A DNA stretch of 64,000 bases from Halotia branconii CENA392. Its GTDB lineage: Bacteria; Cyanobacteriota; Cyanobacteriia; Cyanobacteriales; Nostocaceae. Where the stretch lies: contig NZ_CP124543.1 in the NCBI RefSeq assembly GCF_029953635.1, positions 5,497,455 to 5,561,454 on the forward strand. Reading direction: 5' to 3'. Position numbers and translations under genes: made by a program. The notes beneath the pieces are model-generated. The model was not told where the DNA came from. It saw nothing but the letters and a program-made list of their open reading frames with translations, and did not search any database. Of the stretch, positions 52,805 through 61,945 are shown piece after piece. Every line of letters begins with the position of its first letter. Positions within the stretch are counted from its first letter, which is position 1.

Positions 52805-53593
52805 ATGTGGTTGTTATCTCGCCAAGCTGTGATCACACCTTTTGTAGCTTGTTTATGCATGTTAGGAATTGGCTTAATTCAATTTCCCAAACTGCAAAAA
52901 CTACTATATAATCAACAAGCTATTTCTATAGAGACTTTAGAAAAAGATATTCAATCCGAAAAATTGCGGCTGAATTTCTTAAAGAGAATGCCTAGTTTTG
53001 GTTACGACAATTTCATTGCAGATTGGGTATATCTTAATTTTTTACCCTATTTTGGTGATGACGAAGCACGCGCTAAAACAGGTTATAGCCTGAGTCCAGA
53101 ATATTTTGAAGTAGTTCTCAAAAATGACCCCCGATTTTTAGCAGCTTATCTAAGTCTTTCTGCTAGTACTTCTATTTATGCTGCTATGCCAGAACGAACT
53201 ATAAGTTTGATGGAGAAAAATTTAAAATCATTATCTCCTCAAGTCCCGGAAAAATCTTATTATGTGTGGCGTTATAAAGCAATTGATGAATTACTATTTA
53301 TGGGCAATTCTCAAGCTGCTCAACATTCGTTCTTAATGGCAGCGGATTGGGCTAATAGTTATTCAGATGAAGAAAGTAAATATGTAGCTGCAATTTCTCA
53401 AAAAACAGCAGAATTTTTGAGTCGTAATCCTAATAGTAAATATGCTCAAATTGCCACTTGGTCAATGGTGTTAAATAATGACGTAGATGAAACAACTCGT
53501 AAAATAGCAATTAATAGAATTGAAGCTTTGGGTGGAAAGGTAATTACTACTCCTGAAGGCACTCAAAAAATTATGTTTCCTCCAAAAGATTAA
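52805..53593 (+). CDS. Membrane-anchored TPR-like protein, unknown
   Basis: 262 residues. An N-terminal hydrophobic segment (about 8-28, AVITPFVACLCMLGIGLIQFP) acts as anchor or signal. The rest is helical and repeat-like: FGYDNFIADWVYLNFLPYFGDDEAR, then NDPRFLAAYLSLSASTSIYAA and AQHSFLMAADWANSYSDEE. This is consistent with tetratricopeptide-like pairs. Seems conserved in cyanobacteria as I recall; role unknown. Confidence 0.65.
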   Translation: MWLLSRQAVITPFVACLCMLGIGLIQFPKLQKLLYNQQAISIETLEKDIQSEKLRLNFLKRMPSFGYDNFIADWVYLNFLPYFGDDEARAKTGYSLSPEYFEVVLKNDPRFLAAYLSLSASTSIYAAMPERTISLMEKNLKSLSPQVPEKSYYVWRYKAIDELLFMGNSQAAQHSFLMAADWANSYSDEESKYVAAISQKTAEFLSRNPNSKYAQIATWSMVLNNDVDETTRKIAINRIEALGGKVITTPEGTQKIMFPPKD

Positions 53594-53600
53594 ATATATG

Positions 53601-53893
53601 AGTCAGTAGTCAGTGGTCAGTTGTTAGTTGTTAGTTGTCAGTAGTCAATGGTTACAGAAAAAATAACTAATTGACAACTAAGTAAGTCGGTTGGAATAAA
53701 TCAAACTATGTTAAGCGATGTAAAATCATTGTAATTGATTTTGTAGTAAGGGCTTTAACCCTTTTTTGAGGACTAAAGTCCTCTCGACGAAACGTTACGC
53801 GTAGCTTGCTTACCCGGAGGAATACACTACAAACTTTTAATTATTTCTGCCGTTCTACTTAACAACTGACCACTGACAAATGACAACTGATAT
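53601..53893. repeat. Composite heptamer repeat element with 17-bp inverted ends
   Basis: GTCAGTGGTCAGTTGTT at 53610-53626 is exactly inverted as AACAACTGACCACTGAC at 53861-53877. The space between includes a GGACTAAAGTCC palindrome and AGGGCTTTAACCCTT. The right end runs into the start codon of the next gene. Confidence 0.6.
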
Positions 53894-54674
53894 CTTTTGG
53901 TATGATGGCAGATTGATTCAATCCCAAACTTTAGAGTTAAATATTAACGATCTGGGTTTACTTTATGGGGCAACGGTTTTCACGACGTTGCGAGTTTATG
54001 ATCATTCACTCGATAGTAGTTTAACTAATTGGCTTTTACACTGCGATCGCTTACTTTTTTCTTTACAATCTTTCGGTTGGCAACAACCAGATTGGAACCG
54101 TGTACGCCAAGGTGCAGAGGCTATCCTGGCACATTTCCCCGTTCTGAGAATTACTCTTTTTCCTGATGGACGGGAATGGATCACAGGTAGATTATTGCCA
54201 CAAGATTTAACAGAAAAACAAAAAAACGGCATTACCACAAGTTTGGCAAGATCAGAATTTACTCGTAGTCTGCCTTCTCATAAAACCGGAAACTACCTCA
54301 GTGCATGGTTGGCAAAGACTAGCGTCCAACAAAATGCTCAAGAAGCAATCTTAGTAGATACCGCAGGTAATTGGCTAGAAACTACTACAGGCAACCTCTG
54401 GGGATGGCAAAATGGTAGTTGGTGGACACCACCTCTAACAGCAGGTATTTTACCGGGAATAGTGCGATCGCAATTAATTAAATGGCTGCAAAACCAGCAA
54501 CAGACGGTACAAGAAGAACCTTGGACGAGTGAATTAGTTCGGCGATTTGAAGCGATCGCCTACACTAATAGTGTGGTAGAAATTATTCCCATCCATACCG
54601 TTCAACAACCTATAGGGTCGCTACAATATGATCCCTACCATCCTAGTTTTCAGCAAATCAAGCGTTTTTTTTAG
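53880..54674 (+). CDS. Aminotransferase class IV (aminodeoxychorismate lyase-like)
   Basis: 264 residues. PLP enzyme of fold type IV. The Schiff-base Lys135 is in LPSHKTGNYLSAWLAK; VDTAGNWLETTTGNLWGW is the E..TGN phosphate-binding part. AITNSVVEIIPI-like SV.EI (YTNSVVEIIPI) is the late motif. The closest functional guess is 4-amino-4-deoxychorismate lyase for p-aminobenzoate and folate; a branched-chain role is less likely because of the length. The ATG lies inside the heptamer repeat CAAATGACAACTGAT, so no ribosome binding site is visible. Confidence 0.85.
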   Translation: MTTDIFWYDGRLIQSQTLELNINDLGLLYGATVFTTLRVYDHSLDSSLTNWLLHCDRLLFSLQSFGWQQPDWNRVRQGAEAILAHFPVLRITLFPDGREWITGRLLPQDLTEKQKNGITTSLARSEFTRSLPSHKTGNYLSAWLAKTSVQQNAQEAILVDTAGNWLETTTGNLWGWQNGSWWTPPLTAGILPGIVRSQLIKWLQNQQQTVQEEPWTSELVRRFEAIAYTNSVVEIIPIHTVQQPIGSLQYDPYHPSFQQIKRFF

Positions 54675-54790
54675 CATGACAGGCGCGCCATTCTGTTATA
54701 CCTTAAAATAAGTTAACATAATTCTTAATAAAGCCCTGTCTTTAAAAAGACGCTGCGTGAACGCAAAAAAATACAGGAGGACTAACCTCA

Positions 54791-56632
54791 GTGAATAAAA
54801 GATGGAGAAATACAGGGCTGTATGCCCTGCTGTTTATAGTTGTGATTGCGCTGGGAACAGCATTTTTTGATAAACAACCTCAAAGCAGAGAGACATGGCG
54901 CTACAGTCAGTTTATTCAAGAAGTTGAAAAAAACAATGTCGAAAAAGTCAGTTTGAGTGCAGACCGTTCTACAGCCTTAGTTACACCCAAATATGACCCT
55001 AATAAGAAGTTAGTAACCTTGGTTAACGACCAAGAACTAATCAATACTCTGACTGCCAAAGGTGTTGATATTTCTGTTTTGCCTCAAACCGATGAAGGAT
55101 TTTGGTTTAAGGCACTCAGCAGCTTATTTTTCCCTGTATTGCTTCTGGTTGGTTTATTCTTCTTACTACGTCGCGCTCAAAGTGGCCCAGGTAGCCAAGC
55201 AATGAACTTTGGCAAATCCAAAGCTAGAGTGCAAATGGAGCCACAAACTCAAGTTACATTTGGCGACGTTGCTGGTATTGACCAAGCTAAGTTGGAACTA
55301 AATGAAGTTGTAGACTTTCTCAAAAATGCTGATCGCTTTACCGCAGTCGGTGCAAAAATTCCTAAAGGTGTACTATTAGTCGGCCCCCCTGGTACAGGTA
55401 AAACTCTCCTAGCTCGTGCTGTCGCAGGCGAAGCGGGTGTACCCTTCTTCTCCATCTCCGGTTCGGAATTTGTGGAAATGTTTGTGGGTGTGGGTGCGTC
55501 CCGCGTCCGCGATTTATTTGAACAAGCTAAATCTAACGCTCCTTGTATCGTCTTCATCGATGAAATTGACGCTGTAGGTCGTCAGCGGGGTGCAGGCTTA
55601 GGTGGTGGTAACGATGAGCGCGAACAAACTCTCAACCAGTTACTCACCGAAATGGATGGTTTTGAAGGTAACACTGGCATTATTATCATTGCTGCTACCA
55701 ACCGTCCTGATGTTCTAGATGCTGCGCTGTTGCGTCCTGGTCGTTTTGACCGTCAAGTAGTAGTAGACCGTCCTGACTATGCTGGACGTAGCGAAATCCT
55801 TAAAGTTCATGCCCGTGGTAAGACTTTAGCTAAAGATGTAGACTTGGATAGAATCGCCCGTCGGACTCCTGGGTTTACTGGTGCAGATTTATCCAACTTG
55901 CTCAATGAAGCCGCAATTCTGGCAGCACGGCGGAATTTGACCGAAATTTCAATGGATGAAATCAATGATGCCATTGATCGCGTCTTAGCTGGGCCAGAGA
56001 AAAAAGATCGGGTAATGAGCGAAAAGCGCAAAACCTTAGTGGCTTATCACGAAGCCGGTCACGCCTTAGTTGGTGCTTTGATGCCAGACTATGATCCAGT
56101 ACAAAAAATCAGCATTATTCCTCGTGGTCGCGCTGGTGGTTTAACTTGGTTTACTCCTAGCGAAGACCGCATGGACACTGGTTTGTACAGCCGTGCTTAT
56201 CTGGAAAATCAGATGGCAGTAGCTTTAGGTGGTCGCCTTGCTGAAGAAATTATCTTTGGTGAAGAAGAAGTTACCACCGGTGCTTCTAATGACCTGCAAC
56301 AAGTAGCAAGAGTTGCCCGTCAAATGATTACCCGCTTTGGCATGAGCGACAAACTAGGCCCAGTTGCCCTTGGTCGTCAGCAAGGTAACATGTTCCTCGG
56401 TCGGGATATCATGTCAGAACGCGATTTTTCTGAAGAAACCGCCGCAGCCATTGATGAAGAAGTCCGTAAACTTGTGGATGTAGCTTATACACGCGCTAAA
56501 GAAGTGCTAGTGAATAATCGGCATATTCTAGATCAGCTAGCGCAAATGCTGGTTGATAAAGAAACTGTAGATGCTGAAGAATTGCAAGAAATTTTGGCAA
56601 ATAATGATGTCACAACTGCTGCGTTTGCCTAA
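54791..56632 (+). CDS. ftsH: ATP-dependent zinc metalloprotease FtsH
   Basis: 613 residues. Hexameric membrane protease; in cyanobacteria FtsH isoforms take part in removing damaged photosystem II D1. Two N-terminal helices (about 9-26, 106-126), AAA domain with GPPGTGKT (198-205), FIDEID (255-260) and RPGRFDRQVVVD. Zinc motif HEAGH (420-424) in VAYHEAGHALVGAL. Starts with GTG 54791; AGGAGG lies about 10 bases upstream. Followed by a terminator at 56667-56705. Which FtsH paralogue it is cannot be stated. Confidence 0.96.
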   Translation: MNKRWRNTGLYALLFIVVIALGTAFFDKQPQSRETWRYSQFIQEVEKNNVEKVSLSADRSTALVTPKYDPNKKLVTLVNDQELINTLTAKGVDISVLPQTDEGFWFKALSSLFFPVLLLVGLFFLLRRAQSGPGSQAMNFGKSKARVQMEPQTQVTFGDVAGIDQAKLELNEVVDFLKNADRFTAVGAKIPKGVLLVGPPGTGKTLLARAVAGEAGVPFFSISGSEFVEMFVGVGASRVRDLFEQAKSNAPCIVFIDEIDAVGRQRGAGLGGGNDEREQTLNQLLTEMDGFEGNTGIIIIAATNRPDVLDAALLRPGRFDRQVVVDRPDYAGRSEILKVHARGKTLAKDVDLDRIARRTPGFTGADLSNLLNEAAILAARRNLTEISMDEINDAIDRVLAGPEKKDRVMSEKRKTLVAYHEAGHALVGALMPDYDPVQKISIIPRGRAGGLTWFTPSEDRMDTGLYSRAYLENQMAVALGGRLAEEIIFGEEEVTTGASNDLQQVARVARQMITRFGMSDKLGPVALGRQQGNMFLGRDIMSERDFSEETAAAIDEEVRKLVDVAYTRAKEVLVNNRHILDQLAQMLVDKETVDAEELQEILANNDVTTAAFA

Positions 56633-56666
56633 ATCATTTTTGGTTACAATTTAAAATCTTAATTGG

Positions 56667-56705
56667 GGGTAATTCTGGAGTATGCCAGAGTTACCCTAAT
56701 TTTTG
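56667..56705 (+). terminator. ftsH terminator
   Basis: GGGTAATTCTGG, loop AGTATG, CCAGAGTTACCC, then TAATTTTTGG: a 12-bp stem with one G-T pair and a short T run, 34 bp after the ftsH stop. Confidence 0.72.
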
Positions 56706-56724
56706 GGAATTTAATAAGCTACGC

Positions 56725-56830
56725 GGGTCAGTGGTCAGTTGTCAGTTGTCAGTAGTCAGTTGTTATTCTTCTTGCCCCCCTGCTCCCTGCTCCCTGCTCC
56801 CTGCTCCTCTGCCTCCCCTGCCTTCCCTAC
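56725..56830. repeat. Heptamer GTCAGTT array and CTCCCTGCTCCCTG array
   Basis: GGTCAGTGGTCAGTTGTCAG followed by CCTGCTCCCTGCTCCCTGCT-type units. Typical STRR sequence of filamentous cyanobacteria. Borders the 3' end of the next (minus-strand) gene. Confidence 0.6.
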
Positions 56831-56834
56831 TTTC

Positions 56835-57266
56835 TCACTTCTGTCCTAGTTGTATTGAATGCCGAGATAAAATTGCTTTCATCTTCAAGTTTGTAAATTG
56901 TATGATCGCTTTTACTAATTCTTGTTGTTCTGGCTGCAAATTTAGAGTTTCTAAAGCCTGATTGATATCATTACCAGAACGTAAATTGTGGGCAAGTTGG
57001 GTACGTTGAGATGAATTTAAGACAGCGTTAATTTCTCTATTTCTTCTTTGACGGATTCCTTGAAGTTGTTGACGCTGTTGGGGAGTAAGGTTAATTTCGG
57101 ACAATGAAGCAAAGTTGCTGGCAGCATTTGTAACTTGGGCAAGGACAATATCAGAAGCCGTATAGACTTGTCCAGTTGTTTCCCAAGCGATTCCAGGCAT
57201 GAAGGTGATTAGGGCAAAAATAGTAACAGTTAATACAGACAACCGTTTTGTCAAGTTAACAACCAT
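56835..57266 (-). CDS. Periplasmic LTxxQ-motif (Spy/CpxP-like) protein
   Basis: 143 residues from ATG 57266 (a TTG lies three codons up). Signal peptide (RLSVLTVTIFALITFMPGIAW), then a helical body with LTPQQRQQLQGIRQRRNREI, the LTxxQ motif of Spy/CpxP-type chaperone-like proteins, and a second LQPEQQELVKAIIQFTN. Such proteins bind unfolded proteins or metal in the periplasm. The ftsH gene next door also deals with protein quality, but direction and terminators argue against co-transcription. Confidence 0.72.
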   Translation of the reverse strand: MVVNLTKRLSVLTVTIFALITFMPGIAWETTGQVYTASDIVLAQVTNAASNFASLSEINLTPQQRQQLQGIRQRRNREINAVLNSSQRTQLAHNLRSGNDINQALETLNLQPEQQELVKAIIQFTNLKMKAILSRHSIQLGQK

Positions 57267-57359
57267 ATTGAGCAATGCTTAAATCACAACCTAAAAAGTA
57301 TTATCCGTTGTGAGGTAATCCCAAAAGATAAATTATGCTACAGCGAGTTTGTGCAGGGA

Positions 57360-57532
57360 AGACATGAAAAAGAAGCAGGGGAGCAGGAGAGAACAGGACA
57401 AGGGGCAGGGAACAGGGGGCAGGGGGAGAACAGGAAAGAGTGTTAACCACAAAATAAATGGGAAGTAGTTTCAAACTCCCCCTTGCACCCCGCACCCTGC
57501 CCCTCTGCCTTCTTTTCATGCCCCATGCCCAC
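57360..57532. repeat. GGGGAGCAGG / CCCCTCTGCC low-complexity region
   Basis: Purine-rich run (GAAGCAGGGGAGCAGGAGAG, then CAGGGAACAGGGGGCAGGGGG) followed by C-rich units. No gene. Confidence 0.55.
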
Positions 57533-58495
57533 TTACTCTGATCTTTTCATTCTGTTAATTTCCCGTTGCAATTCTTCAATTTGCCGACGTAAATCTGCTG
57601 TTTCTTGGTCAGAGGTTTCGACTGCCACATTAACTGCTCCGGATTCGGGCGATCGCTGATAATTTCCTTGGCGAATTTGCTGATACTCTTGTGATACTGA
57701 CCAATCTCGTAGGTACTGCAAGCGTTCTACAGGAAAAGGATGTGTTAGCATTGCACCTTGAAACCCAGTGTACATCAAAAATTTATACACTTGGTTTAAT
57801 CCGTCTTCATCAAGTGCCTGATAACTTTCTGACTGTTTAATAAACTCTTGTAAACTGCACTCATTGGCATATTTGATACTACCACCAGTGACTTTCATCA
57901 TTGAAGAAATGACCAAATTTAAGTCATCCGTGACTAATAAAGCAGCACGATCCGAAGACAATTCGGCTTTACGTCGCCATTCATAAAAAGCCAGCAACAA
58001 ACCTTGACTGACAAAATCACCAATGCCAAAGGTCAAGTCACCAACTCTAGCAGCAACACTCCTCGCCCATATTGCCATTTGAATTAAAATAGTATGACCA
58101 CATTTAATATGTCCCAGTTCATGGGCTAGCACCGCCTTAATTTCGGCTTCGTTTAGTAAGTCCAATATCCCTGTATTTATGACTATGTAAGGATGTTCTT
58201 GCCCCAGTGCATAACTATTCGCTTGGGGATTTTGCTCAATAAATAGTGCTGGTTCTGGATAAATATCTAAATCCCGCACGCATTCTCGAAAAATCTGGTA
58301 AATAGTGGAATATTGGCGTGGCCCGACTTGGATGGTGTTGCCCATTAGATAAATTAACTGAGGGCGCTCAGCGAAAAATTCCACAAATTTACGAGCTAAA
58401 AAATCAAATCCTGGTAAATTTCGTAAAGCTTGCTCGGCTTGGCGATCCAGTGGATGTCTGAAGGCTTCGCTGGAAATTCCTGTGTAAGTAGGCAT
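57533..58495 (-). CDS. M48-family zinc metallopeptidase
   Basis: 320 residues. The catalytic motif HELGH at 125-129 lies in VLAHELGHIKCGH. A conserved NxxxELSSDRAAL-like segment (RRKAELSSDRAALL, about 180-193) holds the third metal ligand. N-terminal part PTYTGISSEAFRHPLDRQA. A helical stretch (ILIQMAIWARSVAARVGDLTFGIGDFVSQGLLLAFYEW) may touch the membrane. The end is a coiled coil (LRRQIEELQREINRMKRSE). Substrate unknown. Confidence 0.88.
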   Translation of the reverse strand: MPTYTGISSEAFRHPLDRQAEQALRNLPGFDFLARKFVEFFAERPQLIYLMGNTIQVGPRQYSTIYQIFRECVRDLDIYPEPALFIEQNPQANSYALGQEHPYIVINTGILDLLNEAEIKAVLAHELGHIKCGHTILIQMAIWARSVAARVGDLTFGIGDFVSQGLLLAFYEWRRKAELSSDRAALLVTDDLNLVISSMMKVTGGSIKYANECSLQEFIKQSESYQALDEDGLNQVYKFLMYTGFQGAMLTHPFPVERLQYLRDWSVSQEYQQIRQGNYQRSPESGAVNVAVETSDQETADLRRQIEELQREINRMKRSE

Positions 58496-58515
58496 AATTT
58501 AGATAATTGGTTAAT

Positions 58516-58548
58516 GGTCAGTGGTCAGTGGTCAGTGGTCAGTGGTCA
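58516..58548. repeat. GGTCAGT heptamer tandem array
   Basis: Four perfect GGTCAGT units plus a partial one. The inverted heptamers CAACTGACAAATGACAACTGACAAC follow at about 58601-58626, forming an inverted pair upstream of the next gene. Confidence 0.65.
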
Positions 58549-58682
58549 ATAATGAGTAACAGATAACGCTTTATCAATCTCAGTGCATCGCTGGCAACTA
58601 ACAACTGACAAATGACAACTGACAACATAATAGAAATGGGGCTATTGAAAGTAAAAATTACTTTTTATGGAATTAAAAGCTT

Positions 58683-60257
58683 GTGATTGAGGCAGAAGTC
58701 CATTTGTCACTACATAACTTCCTGCGATCGCAGGAGGGGTTCCCTTCCTGGCCTCATCATTTGACGATGGCCCGGTTGGTAGCACGCGCCTTGCGCCTAG
58801 GACGTAGTGCCTTAATTCAAGTTGGGGCAGTTTCTGGCTATCAAGGGCGATATCGCACTAGTTTTGTCGCATCGGCGCTGATGTGGCAAGGCGCTGTAAT
58901 TATTGTTGCCCCAGAGGCAGTACAGCAACGTTTGCTGCAAATAGAAATTCCTCGACTACAGCAATGGCTACAAGCTCATAAACCAATCAGAACAGGTGAC
59001 GCTTGGCCAGGTTCTGAGTTCCAAGGACTATTCCTGATTTCCCCTGAGGCTTGGTTAAAAGGACAACTCACATCTTCAGATTATTTTCCTCCAGCTATTC
59101 CCACTATTATCGATGGGGTAGATGATCTAGAAAGTTGGGTACGTCATCAGCTAACTCAAGATATTCAACCCCATGATTGGGATCAACTGATGCTGGCTTG
59201 TCCCCAACAAGCTGAGGTAATTCGCTCTGCACGGGTACAACTAACAAAAGAACTATTCCAGCATCCTGCAAATCCATACGAGTGCTATCTAATTTCTCAG
59301 CCAGAAATAGAAATTCTCAATCATCTTTATGCTGTTTTAAATTCAGTACCAGAATTACCAGCTAACTGGCAACACTTCAAGCAGCAGTTTGAACATATTT
59401 CCTCCCCCGCCTCCCCCGCCTCCCCTGCCTCCCATGCCTCCCCTGCCCTCTTCTGGGCAACTATCGCCCGTCGCCAAGGTTTATTTTCTTTACATTACAC
59501 ACCTTTGGAGTTAGGAAAAATACTTGCACCGATTTGGCAAAGACAACCTGTGGTGTTAATTGGCAGCGCTTTAGAACCAGAAACCGAGGCTCCGCTTTTT
59601 CGTCAGCGTTTGGGATTAGATGATGTCACTTGTTTAAAATTTTCTTCTGATAGTCAAGCAGAAGCAGTTCAATTTTATTTGCCCCATAAGTTACCCTTAC
59701 CTAATACACCGGAATTTCAAGCAGCGTTTATTCACAAAGTTCGGACACTACTTTGTCTGAGTGCTACAGCACCAGGATTAATTGTTGTATTAGTAGGCGA
59801 TGTACCACTGAAGGCTCAGGTAGGAGCAATTTTAGCCTCTGAGTTTGGTTCACGAGTACAGGTGGAAAAAACTTGTTTGGATGAGAATGGTATTTTAGTC
59901 AGTGGTTGGGAATTTTGGCGGGAGCATCAAACAGTCTTACCTGCACCTCATTTATTAATTATTGCTACATTGCCTTTGCCATCTCTAGAAAATCCTTTAG
60001 TGGCTGGTAGAGTTGCTCACTATAAGCGATCGCATCAAGACTGGTTTCGTTTATTTTTGTTACCAGCTGCTTTGAATGAATTACAGCGGGCGATCGCTCC
60101 TGTGCGAGAAAGTCAAGGTATCATTGCTTTACTCGATAGTCGTGTAATTAACCGTAGCTATGGGGCACAGATTCTTGCTGCTCTTAGTCCTCTAGCACGG
60201 ATAAACTATCTTGATCCAAGTTTATTTTCCCATGCTAGTGAAGAAAATTCTGCTTAG
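58683..60257 (+). CDS. Degenerate DinG-like helicase paralogue
   Basis: 524 residues. Overall layout resembles XPD/DinG-type helicases: N-terminal motif-I region GAVSGYQGRYRTSF (48-61) lacks the GKT of Walker A; the motif-II place reads IIDGVDD instead of DEAH. C-terminal part (FRLFLLPAALNELQRAIAPVRESQGIIALLDSRVINRSYG) mirrors HELICc2 motif VI with altered Arg fingers. ATP hydrolysis is therefore doubtful. An Ala/Ser/Pro stretch SPASPASPASHASPA (about 241-255) is encoded by tandem repeats and looks inserted. GTG start at 58683. Function unknown; perhaps a structural or regulatory paralogue. Confidence 0.65.
   Translation: MIEAEVHLSLHNFLRSQEGFPSWPHHLTMARLVARALRLGRSALIQVGAVSGYQGRYRTSFVASALMWQGAVIIVAPEAVQQRLLQIEIPRLQQWLQAHKPIRTGDAWPGSEFQGLFLISPEAWLKGQLTSSDYFPPAIPTIIDGVDDLESWVRHQLTQDIQPHDWDQLMLACPQQAEVIRSARVQLTKELFQHPANPYECYLISQPEIEILNHLYAVLNSVPELPANWQHFKQQFEHISSPASPASPASHASPALFWATIARRQGLFSLHYTPLELGKILAPIWQRQPVVLIGSALEPETEAPLFRQRLGLDDVTCLKFSSDSQAEAVQFYLPHKLPLPNTPEFQAAFIHKVRTLLCLSATAPGLIVVLVGDVPLKAQVGAILASEFGSRVQVEKTCLDENGILVSGWEFWREHQTVLPAPHLLIIATLPLPSLENPLVAGRVAHYKRSHQDWFRLFLLPAALNELQRAIAPVRESQGIIALLDSRVINRSYGAQILAALSPLARINYLDPSLFSHASEENSA
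59401..59447 (+). repeat. In-frame CCTCCCCCGC tandem repeat inside the DinG-like gene
   Basis: Nine-base units CCTCCCCCG/CCTCCCCTG/CCTCCCATG repeated about five times. The same unit type occurs between genes elsewhere in the window. The unit length is a multiple of three, so the reading frame is kept (residues about 240-255). Confidence 0.75.
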
Positions 60258-60432
60258 TCAAAAGTTAAAAACTCTTGACTATTTACGTTTTGTCAACCGT
60301 AGCGCGATCGCTTGCCACCAAGCGCTATTATCAGTTTATTCATAAGTTCTCAGCTTCATAAACTGCTAGAACTTGATTTAGTACCAGTGCCATCTTAGAA
60401 CCTAAGTTGATTTTCATTTTGAATTGCTGATT

Positions 60433-60648
60433 ATGGGTGAAGCAAAACGTCGAAAAACCACACTCAAAGAAAAATACGGGCAAGAAACTCGAATCTTGCC
60501 TTGGGTTCCTATCACTAAAAGCCAAGCTGAATTATTTGTTGCTTGGACTACTCGTGGTGCTTGGATAGGCATCGGTATTATGGTTGCAGCTTGGGTAACT
60601 ATCCGTTTTATTGGCCCGGCTTTTGGTTGGTGGCAAGTAGTATCTTAA
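60433..60648 (+). CDS. DUF2839 small membrane protein
   Basis: 71 residues from ATG 60433 (another start lies three codons upstream). Matches the cyanobacterial DUF2839 pattern: MGEAKRRKTTLKEKYGQE, LPWVPITKSQAELFVAWTTRGAW, then one membrane helix (IGIGIMVAAWVTIRFIGPAF). Conserved in cyanobacteria and of unknown role. Alone, in the same direction as the DinG-like gene. Confidence 0.82.
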   Translation: MGEAKRRKTTLKEKYGQETRILPWVPITKSQAELFVAWTTRGAWIGIGIMVAAWVTIRFIGPAFGWWQVVS

Positions 60649-61945
60649 GAAATTTCTAGCGGGTTTGTAAAAATTTCTATCTTGAGTATGGACTGTTAGG
60701 CTAATAACCTCTAATGTATGTTCCGTACTCAAGGAAATTTTGAATATAAAAAAATTAACTACTAGTTAAGTACGGTGAAAATAACTATCCAGTTGAAAAA
60801 GGTTCAAAAGTCTAAATTTAAAGGCTTTTTTTCCTTTTGCCTTCTTAAAATAGTTTTTTATGGATAGTTATAAATATCCAGCAGATGAAGCAATAGTGTA
60901 TCCAGTAAGGGACTTCCAACTAAAAAAATATCCCATCGCTGTGTAGGTAAGAGGGCAGGTGAGCCAGCCTGCAGAAAGTTGTTTCAACAAATCTGTCTTT
61001 ACCCCGAAATAGCGTAAATTTATGCCGATTCTTGTAATTCGCTCTATTTAATTTGCTATTTATAACTTTCGTTAGAGTGACAAAGTTTAAGTATCAAATA
61101 CTATTGGTTGAGTGAGTTTTGTAAAAACTAGGTTTTTATACCTTTTGGAGATTCTCAAACTGGGCATTTGCGCTTCTTTCTATACGCTCTACTTGAAATT
61201 GGCTTTTGGGAACTTGCATAACTGTTTGTAAACATTCAATTAAAGATCTGAGATTTTAGGTAAATTTTCTAGCACAGTTTCCAAAAATTGAAAAATATTG
61301 CCATTTCGGCAACATACTATTTTTGAGTTTAGTTATTCTCAGTGTCAAATCTATAGATGACTGATATCTAGTAAATACGGAGTGTAAAAAATCGTTACAA
61401 TTCAGTCAATAATTCTGAATCTCATATCTAAAATTTGCACTATTATCTACCAAACTTCATAGGTATCAAATTGCTTGACTTGGTACATCCAACTTTTGTA
61501 TTAAGACCAAATTCTCTAAGTAGATCAACAAATCCATTACTAAATAAAGGCTATAAAAAATATTGAGGAGTTATGAAAAGACTTTAAATGTAATGAATTT
61601 TACTGATGATATTAGGTAAAAAATAAAACCGTAGCTTTTCTATAGTTGAACAATGTCAAATTTGAGTTACTCTTAAAGCGTATTGATCTAACTCAGCATC
61701 TACTCAGACGGAATCGTATAAATAAATATTAAATTTATAAATTCTGTCTGATAAATTGATTCTGCAAACTGAATAGTTTGATACGGCAAGCTAAACAGTT
61801 ATCCACTACCCTAAGCAAGGAAGTCAATTAATGACTTTATCTTATGACTGGTAATTGTAATGGATAGTTTACAATACCAATGGGTGAGAAAATCTAAAGA
61901 AAATATAAAAGAAACTAACATGACTGTGGTGTCTGGAGGGCAAAC
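60649..61945. other. Long AT-rich intergenic region with a repeat relic
   Basis: About 1.3 kb with no convincing protein gene. Holds a hairpin TTGAGTATGGA...TCCGTACTCAA (60681-60736, 10 of 11 paired) and the repeat end at 60908-60950. GGAGGG just before the GTG at 61946 is the next gene's ribosome binding site. Size would allow an RNA gene, but I see no tRNA-like or other recognisable fold. Confidence 0.5.
60908..60950. mobile_element. Relic end of the AGGGACTTCCAA element
   Basis: AGGGACTTCCAACTAAAAAA followed by ATATCCC and CGCTGTGT, almost identical to the right end (inverted) of the element at 20116-20364. The opposite end is absent, so this is a solo or truncated copy. Confidence 0.6.

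Noticed and set aside
58516..58548. CRISPR-like short repeats
   Set aside because: Units are 7 bases in direct tandem without spacers; these are STRR-type repeats.
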